Source: a virus
IMG/VR virus record: IMGVR_UViG_3300032323_001387
Coordinates: 108,209-172,208 of that record
Direction: 5' to 3' (one strand)
Length of the DNA: 64,000 nt
The first letter of the stretch is position 1, and the number at the start of each line of letters is the position of its first letter. The notes under the pieces are model-generated. The model worked only from the letters and a program-made list of their open reading frames with translations, made no database searches and was not told the origin of the DNA. Made by a program: the position numbers and the translations under genes. Below, piece by piece: positions 1 to 8,771 of the stretch.

Positions 1-2
1 CA

Positions 3-287
3 AGAGCAACTGATGCAGATAGTATTTTTGAACTAAGCAGCGGCAATAAAGTATATGTAGAAGAAGGAAATACACTGGGCAAAAGTTCTTGGACATTAGT
101 AACACCCGGGGTAATTACTCCTGGTATTACAGCATTAGTTTTTGCTAAAGAAAGCAGAATTAATACCACAGATGTAAGTGGAAACTACGGCGGCCCCGGA
201 AAAACATTAGAGATATCAGTAGACGAGACGGGCGAAATCAATTCTATCACTGAAGTAGATATTGATATCGACGGCGGCAACTTCTAA
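3..287 (+). CDS. Fibre-type structural protein, C-terminal part
   Basis: An open frame enters from the left edge and stops with TAA at 285-287, leaving 94 residues. The visible part starts RATDADSIFELSSGNKVYVE and is rich in Gly, Thr and Val with an acidic end (DIDIDGGNF). This resembles repeat modules of tail-fibre or baseplate proteins in marine T4-like phages, and the next gene is a tail fibre. Family membership is inferred from composition and position; no enzymatic motif is seen. Confidence 0.6.
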   Translation, partial: RATDADSIFELSSGNKVYVEEGNTLGKSSWTLVTPGVITPGITALVFAKESRINTTDVSGNYGGPGKTLEISVDETGEINSITEVDIDIDGGNF

Positions 288-324
288 TTTAACACCTGTT
301 TCTTACACATAGTACTTTGTTTTG

Positions 325-332
325 GCTAAATA
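325..332 (+). promoter_or_regulatory. Late promoter (GCTAAATA)
   Basis: GCTAAATA followed by CTAG lies 54 bases before the tail fibre start. It matches the T4 late -10 element TATAAATA at TAAATA. The same TAAATACTAG occurs twice before the structural gene at 52764. Confidence 0.55.
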
Positions 333-386
333 CTAGACGAATAGTAGAAATCGAACGTTCTATAATTTCAAGGGGTATATACTCAA

Positions 387-3212
387 ATGGCCAATACAAT
401 TATTTTAAAGCGTAGTGCAACACCTGGCAAGGTACCAACGACAGGGCAGTTGGCATTAGGCGAAATCGCAATTAACACCTACGACGGTTTATTATACATC
501 AAAAAAGATGACGGAACAGCCAGTGTTGTTCAAATCGGTGGTGTAACCAGTGTTAACGGCGAAACCGGTGCAGTAACAATCGACACAGGCGACGTTGCTG
601 AAAACGGTAATCTTTATTTTACAAATGCTCGCGCACGTAGCGCGATCAGTGCAGGTTCCGGTATCACTTATAACAGTAGTACTGGTGCAATCAGCACAAC
701 ACAGACATTAACAACAGCAGGTACACCTACTTTTGCAGGTCTAACTTTAACTGGTGGTATCAGCAGCATTGCTGGTGACATCATTCCTAGCGCAGACATT
801 ACTTATGATCTAGGTAGTCCAACAAGACAGTGGAAAGATATCTACGTTGGTCCAGGTTCTTTGTACGTTAACGGAAGTAAAGTTCTAGAAGACAATTCTG
901 GTACTATTACATTCACAGCCGACGTTGATCAAAACATTCGCATCAACGCAGTTGGCGCAGGTGTATTACAATTAGGTTCTAGTACAACAAACGTTAACAT
1001 CGACGGCACACTACAAATCGCTAGCGGTAAGAACATTACTGACAGCTCTGGTATCAAAGTTAACTTCGGTGATAACATCGAAATGAACGGTAACAAAGTT
1101 ATCGGTCTTGGTGCTCCAAGTTCTGCAAACGATGCAGCTACAAAGACTTATGTTGATACAGCAATTGGTAATATTAGCACAAACAGTATCACACAAGGTA
1201 ACAGTAACGTTCAAGTTGTTGATACAGGTACTGGTACTGTTACAGTTACAGTTGACGGCAGCACAGCATTGACAGTAACCGCTAGCGGTGTTGTTATCGC
1301 AGGTAACATGACAGTTAACGGTACAACAACAAGCGTTAACTCAAATACAATCAGCTTGGCAGACAACATCATCACATTGAACAGTGATGCAACTGGTGCT
1401 CCAACACAAAACGCTGGTATTGAAGTTGAACGTGGTGACGAAGCCAACGTGCAAATTCGTTGGAACGAAGGCACACAACGTTGGACATTTACCAACGATG
1501 GCGCAGTTTATCACCCAATCGTAGTTAATACAGACGGTTTAACAGAAGGTTCAACAAACCTATATCATACAACAGCTCGTGCTCGTGGCGCTATTAGTGC
1601 TAGCAGCGCAACAGGTGTAAGTTACAACAGTTCTACCGGTGCAATCAGCTTAGGTTCTATTCCTAACAGCAGTTTGACAAACAACAGCATTACTATCAAC
1701 GGTACAAGCGTAGCACTTGGTGGTACACGTACTTTGGATACAGATGCAATCAGTGAAGGTTCTACAAACCAATATTTCACTACAGCTCGTGCACGTAGCA
1801 GTGTAAGTGCCGGTACAGGTATCAGCTACAACAGTACAACTGGTGCGATCAGTACAAGTGCTATTCCAAACGCAAGTTTGGCAAACAGCAGCGTTACAGT
1901 TGGTACAACAGCAATCGCATTGGGTGCAAGTGCTACTACACTGGGCGGATTGACAAGTGTTACATCTACTAGCTTCACTGGTGCTTTAACTGGTAACGCT
2001 GATACTGCTACAAGTGCAGGTAAGTGGACAACAGCACGTACAATTTCGTTGGGCGGTGACTTAACAGGTAGCGTGAGTTTCGACGGTAGCGCAAACGCAA
2101 CTTTAACTGCCACAGTGGCAGCTAACAGCGTTGCATTAGGTACAGACACAACTGGTAACTATATGGTTGACCTAACTGCTGGCACAGGCATCACAGTTAC
2201 TCATACACCAGGCGAAGGTTCTAACGCAACTGTAGCAGTTGACACAACTACAATCGCTACAAGAGCATACGTTGATAGTTCTGTTCAGGCTAAAGATAAC
2301 ACAGACGAGATCACTGAAGGTACAACAAACTTGTACTTCACTAATGCTCGCGCACGTGGTGCAGTTAGCTTTACAGCAGGCTCTGGTGCATACAACAGCA
2401 CAACAGGTGTTATCACAATTCCTACAAACACTAACCAATTGACTAACGGTGCAAACTTTGCAACGACCAGTTATGTTGATAGTGCAGTAGCAGGTAAAGA
2501 CAACACAGACGAAATCACAGAAGGTAGTACAAACTTGTATTTCACTAATGCTCGCGCACGTGGTGCAGTAAGTGTTACTGATGCAGGCGGCGACGGTAGT
2601 CTAAGTTACAATAGTACAACTGGTGTTATTACTTACACTGGTCCAAGTGCTAGCGAAGTACGTGCTCACTTCAGTGCAAGTACCGGTATAACAATTACTA
2701 ACGGTGCTATTGCAACAACAATTACTCAGTACACAGATGCATTGGCACGTGGTGCAGTAAGTGCAGGTACCGGTATTTCTTACAACAGCACAACTGGTGT
2801 AATTACTAACAGCTTATCTACAAGCGGTGGTTCAATCGGCGGCGCTATTGCAGTTAGCGGTGCAATTACAGCTACTGGTGAAATTACAGCTTACTTCTCT
2901 GACTTACGTTTGAAGACAAACATTGTTCCAATCGAAGATGCACTAGACAAAGTCGAAGCAATCAACGGTGTTACATTTGATCCAAACGACGCTGCTCTAG
3001 CATTAGGTATTGATGATCGTCACCAGATGGGTGTTATTGCTCAAGAAGTCGAAGCAGTTGCTCCTGAATTGGTATGTGACAGTGCATTTGCTGGTTACAA
3101 AACAGTTCGTTATGACAAGCTAACAGCATTGTTGATCGAAGCAGTTAAAGAATTAAGTGCTAAAGTGAAGACACTGGAAGCACAGTTGGGTAACACAAAG
3201 CCAACATTATAA
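387..3212 (+). CDS. Tail fibre with S74 intramolecular chaperone domain
   Basis: This 941-residue protein begins MANTIILKRSATPGKVPTTG, a common N-terminus of phage fibre proteins that probably attaches to the tail. The body consists of Thr/Ser/Gly/Asn-rich repeats; the motif TEGxTNLYFTNARARGAVS recurs at least five times with variation, as in trimeric beta-structured fibres. Residues from about 836 carry FSDLRLKTNI, the Peptidase_S74 signature, with Ser838 as the expected self-cleavage residue, then GVIAQEVE and a C-terminal coiled coil. In that family the chaperone domain drives trimerisation and is then released. It probably recognises the host surface. A late promoter lies upstream and a hairpin follows the stop. 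Confidence 0.9.
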   Translation: MANTIILKRSATPGKVPTTGQLALGEIAINTYDGLLYIKKDDGTASVVQIGGVTSVNGETGAVTIDTGDVAENGNLYFTNARARSAISAGSGITYNSSTGAISTTQTLTTAGTPTFAGLTLTGGISSIAGDIIPSADITYDLGSPTRQWKDIYVGPGSLYVNGSKVLEDNSGTITFTADVDQNIRINAVGAGVLQLGSSTTNVNIDGTLQIASGKNITDSSGIKVNFGDNIEMNGNKVIGLGAPSSANDAATKTYVDTAIGNISTNSITQGNSNVQVVDTGTGTVTVTVDGSTALTVTASGVVIAGNMTVNGTTTSVNSNTISLADNIITLNSDATGAPTQNAGIEVERGDEANVQIRWNEGTQRWTFTNDGAVYHPIVVNTDGLTEGSTNLYHTTARARGAISASSATGVSYNSSTGAISLGSIPNSSLTNNSITINGTSVALGGTRTLDTDAISEGSTNQYFTTARARSSVSAGTGISYNSTTGAISTSAIPNASLANSSVTVGTTAIALGASATTLGGLTSVTSTSFTGALTGNADTATSAGKWTTARTISLGGDLTGSVSFDGSANATLTATVAANSVALGTDTTGNYMVDLTAGTGITVTHTPGEGSNATVAVDTTTIATRAYVDSSVQAKDNTDEITEGTTNLYFTNARARGAVSFTAGSGAYNSTTGVITIPTNTNQLTNGANFATTSYVDSAVAGKDNTDEITEGSTNLYFTNARARGAVSVTDAGGDGSLSYNSTTGVITYTGPSASEVRAHFSASTGITITNGAIATTITQYTDALARGAVSAGTGISYNSTTGVITNSLSTSGGSIGGAIAVSGAITATGEITAYFSDLRLKTNIVPIEDALDKVEAINGVTFDPNDAALALGIDDRHQMGVIAQEVEAVAPELVCDSAFAGYKTVRYDKLTALLIEAVKELSAKVKTLEAQLGNTKPTL

Positions 3213-3222
3213 TTTCCGGAAA

Positions 3223-3248
3223 TTAAATGGGACTACGGTCCCATTTAA
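3223..3248 (+). terminator. Hairpin after tail fibre gene
   Basis: A perfect 11-bp inverted repeat (TTAAATGGGAC / GTCCCATTTAA) with loop TACG lies 11 bases after the tail fibre stop. The following T run is weak, so it may be a poor terminator or an RNA-stabilising hairpin. A palindrome (AATTTCCGGAAATT) sits just before it at 3211-3224. Confidence 0.6.
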
Positions 3249-3251
3249 TAG

Positions 3252-3259
3252 GATAAATA
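3252..3259 (+). promoter_or_regulatory. Late promoter (GATAAATA)
   Basis: GATAAATA sits 19 bases before the start of the 64-residue gene and is followed by an AGGAG ribosome site. Confidence 0.65.
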
Positions 3260-3277
3260 AACGAATAGGAGATTATA

Positions 3278-3472
3278 ATGGCAGTTTTACCAGCAACAGG
3301 TTCTGAAATTGTTATGGGTCGTGTTAGACAATCATATAATAACGTAGCCCCAGGTGCCGGCCAAAATATTTCATTAGGTGGTACACTTGGTGGATTTTTA
3401 GGACAATCAGCAGGAACTCAAATTAGCTTGAGTTCTAGATTCGGCGGCAGATTAACACCGTTCAACTACTAA
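3278..3472 (+). CDS. Small Gly/Ser-rich virion-type protein
   Basis: A 64-residue protein starting MAVLPATGSEIVMGRVRQSY, rich in Gly, Ser and Leu, with no recognisable enzyme motif. It has its own late promoter and a good AGGAG site. Its position between the tail fibre and other late genes suggests a minor virion or fibre-assembly protein. Function unknown. Confidence 0.65.
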   Translation: MAVLPATGSEIVMGRVRQSYNNVAPGAGQNISLGGTLGGFLGQSAGTQISLSSRFGGRLTPFNY

Positions 3473-3488
3473 TCTTAAGATAGAGAAC

Positions 3489-3520
3489 TATAAATACCTC
3501 AGTAACCCTGAGGTATTTTT
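3489..3520 (+). promoter_or_regulatory. Late promoter built into a terminator-like hairpin with embedded SD
   Basis: TATAAATA (3489-3496) overlaps the 5' arm of a perfect 11-bp hairpin (3492-3502 / 3508-3518, loop TAACC). The 3' arm contains GAGG, the only plausible Shine-Dalgarno, followed by TTTTT and directly by ATG at 3521. Transcripts arriving from upstream would fold the hairpin, whereas transcripts starting about 7 bases after the -10 would lack the 5' arm. Confidence 0.65.
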
Positions 3521-4105
3521 ATGGCTAAACAAAAAACGGTACAACATGAAAAAGATGAAGTATTAGAGCAATTATTTGCACTATGTCCTTTCAACTCGAC
3601 GAGTGAGTTTGAAAGACAAAACTTTATTGAATTAACAGGCGTAGCTCGCGCTCGTTATATAGTTTCTGTAATTAACAGAATTAGAAAAATCGACAGCGAT
3701 TTAGAACTAGAGCAACGTACATTTGAACAAAATTGTTTGTTAGAAGAACGTGCGTACTTGGTTAAATTTATTAAAAATGAACCACAGAATGAACTTCAAT
3801 CTATACTTACAAATTGGCAAATTACTGAAGAAGAGTATTGGATTGACTACCTAGGAAAAATTGCCGCTATAGAATTATTGACAATAGGCAAGCCTAGTTT
3901 AGAAACCATGACAAAAATGGTTAAACTTCCAGAAAGTGCTTATATTAAAGCTACACAAATCTGTGTTAAGTTAGCAAACGCAATCAAAGAAGCTACTGTA
4001 ATGGCAGAACAAGAAATTGGTATTGATACAAATAACACTGCGGATGTTACAGATCCATCGGCGCCTTCTCAACCTAAGAAATTAAAACTTAAAAAAATTA
4101 AATGA
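3521..4105 (+). CDS. Hypothetical late protein, helical, basic tail
   Basis: This 194-residue protein is predominantly charged and probably helical (many Glu, Lys, Leu), and ends in a disordered tail with a lysine-rich terminus (PKKLKLKKIK). No known family is recognised. It starts directly after a hairpin with an embedded late promoter, and its last bases overlap the next start (ATGA-type), so the two are translationally coupled. Confidence 0.75.
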   Translation: MAKQKTVQHEKDEVLEQLFALCPFNSTSEFERQNFIELTGVARARYIVSVINRIRKIDSDLELEQRTFEQNCLLEERAYLVKFIKNEPQNELQSILTNWQITEEEYWIDYLGKIAAIELLTIGKPSLETMTKMVKLPESAYIKATQICVKLANAIKEATVMAEQEIGIDTNNTADVTDPSAPSQPKKLKLKKIK

Positions 4106-4746
4106 ACTATAATGAAATTCGATTAGCAATTTGTATCCCTACCAGGGATACAATGCACAGTGGTTGCACGTATTCGCTGTATAATCTTTCGCAAAAGCTA
4201 ACCGAACACGATATAGATCATAAATTATTTTTAAGTCCAGGAACACTAATAGCAAACCAACGGCATGAATTAGTATTATCTGCAATAGAATGGGGTGCTA
4301 CTCATGTCATGTTTATTGACAGTGACATAGAGTTTCAACCCTATCATGTATTTGATTTATTGGAATTCAATGAATTAATTGTAGGAGCTGCATATAGTAA
4401 ACGAGTTGAACCGTTTATAACAACAGCTTGGCATAAAATATACGATTGGAATTCACACGTAGATGTAACTACGCAAACCGATAGCCATATACAAGTAGAA
4501 TGTATGGCGCTAGGTTTTTGTTTAATTAATACATCTGTATTTGAACAACTAGAACTGCCATGGTTTATATTAGGCTACAATAAAGAAGTGCATCAATATA
4601 CAGGCGAGGATATTGAATTTTTTAGGCAATGCAATGACGTCGGAATTCCGATTTGGCTTGATATAGCTACTACCTGCGAACTAGGACATTTAGGAACAAA
4701 ATCATTTAAAGTTGCTGGCGGTATCGAAGTAGACCCTGCCATTTAG
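4102..4746 (+). CDS. Glycosyltransferase-like protein (GT-A fold)
   Basis: This 214-residue protein opens with a beta strand and loop LAICIPTRDTMHSG, as in family-2-like glycosyltransferases that start with a nucleotide-sugar binding strand. A DxD-like motif (FIDSD, residues 71-75) would bind the metal and sugar nucleotide, and GAAYSKRVEP follows. It could glycosylate virion or host surface components. Substrate is unknown. It overlaps the preceding late gene by 4 bases and converges with the minus-strand gene at 4706 over 41 bases. Confidence 0.65.
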   Translation: MNYNEIRLAICIPTRDTMHSGCTYSLYNLSQKLTEHDIDHKLFLSPGTLIANQRHELVLSAIEWGATHVMFIDSDIEFQPYHVFDLLEFNELIVGAAYSKRVEPFITTAWHKIYDWNSHVDVTTQTDSHIQVECMALGFCLINTSVFEQLELPWFILGYNKEVHQYTGEDIEFFRQCNDVGIPIWLDIATTCELGHLGTKSFKVAGGIEVDPAI

Positions 4747-5092
4747 TATTCCATCTGTTTAGTTTAAGTATGTTAGCTTCTGCAGATACTATATTATCTT
4801 TATCTGCAAAATATCGTTGAACTGCAAGATCCTTTTCTGTATTGTCAATAAGCATGTTCAATGTGTTATCTTTAGTAGACAATAGTAACTTTATAATGGG
4901 ATGATCCATGTCTTCTAGATTTAGTAAATGCTGAGTTTGTAAATACCAACGTTCTACGTAACTTATTTCAGGTTTAAATAAAGTATTCAGCAACGGATTG
5001 TTTAGCCGCACATCCCAGCAATAGTATAAGTCTAATGATCTAGCGACTTTAAGAGGTTGTTCCTTTTTGGGAAATGGTATTATTTCTGCCAT
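4706..5092 (-). CDS. Hypothetical protein, end of minus-strand neck operon
   Basis: A 128-residue protein starting MAEIIPFPKKEQ, with several aromatic residues (YYCWD, ERWYLQ) and helical segments. No family recognised. Its start lies inside the Nudix gene (overlap 5049-5092), so it is probably coupled to it. It is the last gene of the minus-strand group gp14, gp15, Nudix. Confidence 0.65.
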   Translation of the reverse strand: MAEIIPFPKKEQPLKVARSLDLYYCWDVRLNNPLLNTLFKPEISYVERWYLQTQHLLNLEDMDHPIIKLLLSTKDNTLNMLIDNTEKDLAVQRYFADKDNIVSAEANILKLNRWNTKWQGLLRYRQQL

Positions 5093-5540
5093 TCTTTTTG
5101 TCCATCCAATTATAAAAATTCTTAAACTTTTCTTTCAACCGTTTTGAACTCAACATCTGCCTAGTCTTTGGATGTAAAGGGCCAGGCAAGTGATCTATAT
5201 CGGTCCATGCATATCCTATATTCTCTTCGTTCAGCTCTGGTATAAACTCTTTATTAACTAATACAATATATGTGTCGTAGACAAAATCTTTACTACGACT
5301 ATGATAACTATGCAACGGTATTATTTTTTTAATTTTTGTTAGTTGTAATTCTTCTTGTAACTCTCTCTTTAACGCATCTATAGGTTGTTCATCGGATTCT
5401 ACTTTACCGCCAGCAAAGGTCCAAGTGTTAGGATGACTTTCAGTAGGGCTTCTTAGAACAGACATAACTTTATTAGTTTGCTCACTGAGAATAATTGCAC
5501 CTACACCTTTAAACTGCTTCACAGATATAATCTCCACCAT
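5049..5540 (-). CDS. Nudix hydrolase
   Basis: This 163-residue protein has a full Nudix box at residues 45-67 (G-x5-E, then REL-Q-EE-LQL). Only the usual glycine near the end of the box is replaced by Gln. Nudix enzymes hydrolyse X-linked nucleoside diphosphates with Mg2+ held by the REXXEE glutamates; the substrate here (ADP-ribose, NADH, oxidised dNTP or mRNA cap) cannot be told. The position inside a late structural operon, overlapping gp15 by 22 bases, is unusual for a housekeeping enzyme and suggests late expression. Confidence 0.85.
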   Translation of the reverse strand: MVEIISVKQFKGVGAIILSEQTNKVMSVLRSPTESHPNTWTFAGGKVESDEQPIDALKRELQEELQLTKIKKIIPLHSYHSRSKDFVYDTYIVLVNKEFIPELNEENIGYAWTDIDHLPGPLHPKTRQMLSSKRLKEKFKNFYNWMDKKNGRNNTISQKGTTS

Positions 5541-6877
5541 CCATTTTGATAAGTTCCTTCAACAGCACTGATCCATTGACCATTTCGCCATTCATATGTT
5601 AAACTCGTTGTAGTATTTAACACCACAGCATTAGAATTGCTAGTACTATCAAATGACACAGTCCATGTACTTCCGTTGTATTGTATAATGTCATTGGCTC
5701 TAGCATTTACTATACCCCAGTATGAATTGTTAGGAACATCTTCTAAAATTAAGTAACGTTGCCCTGTAATAGCTGCTGGTAAATTTTTTCCTGGAGCACT
5801 TTTACTAGGATTAATAATAGCATTAACTGCGGCTTCTGTAGATGGAGGTAAACTATCGCTGTCCACAGATATGTAAGCAACATTTGATTTAGTAGGATCT
5901 TCATCCAAACTATCTATTACTGCAACAATGTCAGAACTAGGGTCACTGGGATCTATACCACGACGTAATCTTAGATTACTAATACCAGACTTCATTTCAC
6001 CGAATGGTTTAAGTATATTTGCCCAACTTAATAAATCGCCATTACTATCAGTGCCACCTCCTGCACTGTTTAATATTATTGCTCGATCACCTGTAATTTG
6101 TAATTGTAATTTTAAATTTTCAAAAGTAACAACTACCCATTCCTTGTTAGGAACAGGATCGCTGGGATTCCAATCTAACATACTATCGTTCTGCTTCTTT
6201 TTAATTTCAGTAAGGATGGTATGAATAAGTGTTTGTCGTTTAACTTTAGCAGGAGGATTGATTAGAATAGGCAATGTAAAGTTTAATGCGGCAACATCAA
6301 TGATGTCATCAGTACCTTGCGGCACACTTCTAACAGTCCAAACTACGTTAACTAATTCTGTGTAAGTTAAGTTACTCCAGTCAAATTGATTGTCGTTGGT
6401 TTTTAAGTTAATACTAGGATTGAACAATACTAATAATTGTTCCATTAGTTGTAGTTTTTGATCTGTATTGCTGGTCCATATATCCACTTGAACAGTCAAG
6501 TCATATGGTACAGGCATATAGCGTTCGATGGTATAAGTGTTGCCTACTTCACCTTCTAAATATTGTCCAGTAACGTTGTCAAACTTCTTTTCATAAACAC
6601 GTTGAGTATCTACGTGTGTAGGGTTTGTTCTACGTTCTGCACTAATTTGTAAATCAGTTACATAGCAACTGATAAATGGTACAGTATTGATAGCATTCTC
6701 ACTTTGGTTCTTTAGTATGTGTGCAGCCATACGATTAATATCACCATAGCGTACTGGCACTTGAATGTAGCTTTCATTGCCATCTCTGTCTTTGCCAGTT
6801 TTGACACTAAACCCACCTAAGATCCGCATAAATTGCAGTAAGTATTTTCTTATTTGTTCATCGTAAAAATATTGCAT
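5519..6877 (-). CDS. 15: Tail sheath stabiliser / completion protein gp15
   Basis: The N-terminal half matches the T4 gp15 pattern: MQYFYDEQIRKYLLQFMRIL, an IQVPVRYG strand, VPFISCYVTDLQISAERRTNP, then PYDLTVQVDIWTSN and a middle segment ending near residue 215 with PILINPPAKVKRQ. gp15 caps the tail tube and sheath and forms the tail side of the head-tail joint. At 452 residues it is much longer than T4 gp15 (about 270). The extra C-terminal part carries a SYWGIVNA...IIQYNGSTWTV unit like modules in gp14 and gp18 here. It starts 2 bases after gp14 ends. Confidence 0.85.
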   Translation of the reverse strand: MQYFYDEQIRKYLLQFMRILGGFSVKTGKDRDGNESYIQVPVRYGDINRMAAHILKNQSENAINTVPFISCYVTDLQISAERRTNPTHVDTQRVYEKKFDNVTGQYLEGEVGNTYTIERYMPVPYDLTVQVDIWTSNTDQKLQLMEQLLVLFNPSINLKTNDNQFDWSNLTYTELVNVVWTVRSVPQGTDDIIDVAALNFTLPILINPPAKVKRQTLIHTILTEIKKKQNDSMLDWNPSDPVPNKEWVVVTFENLKLQLQITGDRAIILNSAGGGTDSNGDLLSWANILKPFGEMKSGISNLRLRRGIDPSDPSSDIVAVIDSLDEDPTKSNVAYISVDSDSLPPSTEAAVNAIINPSKSAPGKNLPAAITGQRYLILEDVPNNSYWGIVNARANDIIQYNGSTWTVSFDSTSNSNAVVLNTTTSLTYEWRNGQWISAVEGTYQNGWWRLYL

Positions 6878-6879
6878 GG

Positions 6880-7932
6880 TTAATCTGCCTTGGGTTTAAC
6901 TACTTGACTTAATGCTTGACGTTCTGGCATTTCCTTACCGCCTACAACAGTTATGTTATCATTATTAATAAATCCAGCACCGTTGAGAACTTTGTCTCGC
7001 AGATCAACTGGACCGTTTGGTGTATTGATTCGTTGCCAACGAGTGCCACGATAAGCAAACATTGCAGGCGGTTGATAGTCAGTGCGTAAGAAGAAATCTC
7101 CTTGATGTGGATTTAGAGGGAAACTCAATCCTTCATTTAATGCTTCACCATGATCATATGTTGGATTTGCATCGCGCTGATAATTCTTACTAGTATCTTG
7201 TAATCCGTCTGTATTGGCTGTATTATCTAATATGTTGGGAGATAGCTGTTCACCTCGAGCAACAATAGCATTAGATATTTCTAATTCTTTTTGATATGTA
7301 CTTAACGCATCTTTTAATGTATCGTTGCCATAGTCATTGGCTTTGTTTTGTAAAATATCTCTGTACTCTTGAGCATCTGTCATCGGACTTGCTTTAATGC
7401 GCCAGATGTGTGGATACCAAGTTTGACTAAAACCTTCAGCGGCACGACTAGCATCTTGAACAACATAAAATTTATTTACAGCTGGTTTGCTTTGATCTAA
7501 CAATAGGTCGTCTCTAATATGTGGTAGTTCAATGACATCACCTGCCATTAGTTTTCTACCCATGCGTTCAACCATGTCATTGGTATGTAAACTGATAAAA
7601 ATAGTGTCAGCACTTAGAAACAATCCAAACTGAGTTAGGTCAAAGTCTTGATCTCCTACGTTATAAACTCCTCGAAGTTCATAGACGTCTGGATCATAAA
7701 TCCTATCACGATTCTCTAAGAACAATAAGTCTTGAATTTTAGTTTCGTTGAGTACGTCGTCGGCCTTGTAGTTAGGCTTGGTTGGATCAGTACTGGCGCC
7801 CTGATCTGCTGGTTGTAAATATTTGTGTACTAACACGCCAGTCCCGCCTACCATAAATTGTTCGCGGATAAGTCTATCCATGAAATGGTAGTCGTTGGTT
7901 TTTTCGGATTTCCACAGGCTTAGTCTTGGCAT
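6880..7932 (-). CDS. 14: Neck protein gp14
   Basis: A 350-residue protein matching T4-type gp14: an early segment naming a linear path (HFMDRLIREQFMVGGTGVLVHKY), a central DTIFISLHTNDM...GDVIELPHIRDDLLLD segment, and WYPHIWRIKASPMTD. gp14 joins gp13 in the neck linking portal to tail. The C-terminal region has a GDFFLRTDYQPPAMFAYRGTRW unit found in other virion proteins here. It is the first gene of a minus-strand late operon; the late -10 ends only 7 bases before its ATG. Confidence 0.85.
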   Translation of the reverse strand: MPRLSLWKSEKTNDYHFMDRLIREQFMVGGTGVLVHKYLQPADQGASTDPTKPNYKADDVLNETKIQDLLFLENRDRIYDPDVYELRGVYNVGDQDFDLTQFGLFLSADTIFISLHTNDMVERMGRKLMAGDVIELPHIRDDLLLDQSKPAVNKFYVVQDASRAAEGFSQTWYPHIWRIKASPMTDAQEYRDILQNKANDYGNDTLKDALSTYQKELEISNAIVARGEQLSPNILDNTANTDGLQDTSKNYQRDANPTYDHGEALNEGLSFPLNPHQGDFFLRTDYQPPAMFAYRGTRWQRINTPNGPVDLRDKVLNGAGFINNDNITVVGGKEMPERQALSQVVKPKAD

Positions 7933-7939
7933 AATGTAC

Positions 7940-7947
7940 TATTTACC
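7940..7947 (-). promoter_or_regulatory. Late promoter for gp14-gp15 operon (GGTAAATA)
   Basis: On the minus strand GGTAAATA is followed by 7 bases and the gp14 ATG, leaving essentially no leader. It diverges from the late promoter at 7989. Confidence 0.6.
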
Positions 7948-7988
7948 TAAAGTTTTTCTTTGGCTATCTTTTAAATTACTGTGTTTCG

Positions 7989-7996
7989 TATAAATA
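7989..7996 (+). promoter_or_regulatory. Late promoter (TATAAATA)
   Basis: A perfect T4 late consensus 28 bases before the 8025 start, with AAAGGA as ribosome site. Confidence 0.75.
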
Positions 7997-8024
7997 GTTA
8001 CAATACACTTTAAAGGATTTTATC

Positions 8025-8672
8025 ATGACTATTACAGATAACTGGGTAAAAGTTTTCCCTGCGAACACATTAGGAACTCCAGAATTGGCATATTTCGTAG
8101 TTGATATAGGCACAGATATTGAAACAAACTACACAGCAAGTGATAGCTTGTATTCTAAAGCAGTTAGAGCACTACAGTTAAAAACAGACTTATATATGGT
8201 AGGCGTACCAGACGGTAACATCTTTACATTTGCCGCTAGAGTATCATCTATCCCAGGTGCAGTTGCTGGCTCAATATCCGGCACTATCCCTAGTTTGGGC
8301 GATGACATCGCTGAATTTATCAGTGACGAAACAGTGACAAGTATTTCTGTACGTTCCGGAGGAACTGCCAATGACGTGGGTGACGAATTTGAATTCCGTC
8401 ATGCTTCTTTTGCTACACCATTAAGAGTTCGCGTTACAGCATCTAACTCAGGTGTTGCCACAGCAGTATCGATTGTAAACGGCGGAGTATGGACCGATGA
8501 TAATTCATACCCTGACAATACTACAGCAGGTGGATTTACCAGAGTGCAAGTTGCCGCAGGCCAGGATTGGAATGGCAACAATTTACAAGTCAACATTAAC
8601 TCCTGGGGACTAAGTGATGTTCAAGTTTACAATGCCAGCATTGTAGGCGGCAATCTAGTCTGGAACGACTAA
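8025..8672 (+). CDS. Late virion-type protein
   Basis: This 215-residue protein (MTITDNWVKVFPANTLGTPE) is beta-rich with Ser/Gly/Val/Asn composition typical of fibre or decoration proteins, e.g. TSISVRSGGTANDVGDEFEF. No specific family recognised. A perfect late promoter, a ribosome site and a strong terminator isolate it as a single-gene late unit. Structural role inferred. Confidence 0.7.
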   Translation: MTITDNWVKVFPANTLGTPELAYFVVDIGTDIETNYTASDSLYSKAVRALQLKTDLYMVGVPDGNIFTFAARVSSIPGAVAGSISGTIPSLGDDIAEFISDETVTSISVRSGGTANDVGDEFEFRHASFATPLRVRVTASNSGVATAVSIVNGGVWTDDNSYPDNTTAGGFTRVQVAAGQDWNGNNLQVNINSWGLSDVQVYNASIVGGNLVWND

Positions 8673-8690
8673 TAAAAACAAAAGTATTAC

Positions 8691-8713
8691 AAACCCGCTT
8701 CGGCGGGTTTTTT
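8691..8713 (+). terminator. Rho-independent terminator
   Basis: AAACCCGC-TTCG-GCGGGTTT hairpin followed by TTTA ends the 8025 unit. The next promoter begins 2 bases later. Confidence 0.9.
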
Positions 8714-8714
8714 A

Positions 8715-8743
8715 TTGACACAAATTGGTTTTGGTAATATAAT
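8715..8743 (+). promoter_or_regulatory. Early sigma70 promoter
   Basis: TTGACA (8715-8720), 17-base spacer beginning CAAATTGG, TATAAT (8738-8743). It belongs to the recurrent TTGACACAAATTGG family of this window. Confidence 0.9.
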
Positions 8744-8771
8744 ACACTTATAGACAGTAAAAAGGTCCAGA

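Noticed and set aside
1011-2438. Long open frames on the minus strand inside the tail fibre gene
   Set aside because: They mirror the biased codons of the Thr/Ser/Gly repeats, lack ribosome sites and promoters, and give low-complexity products.
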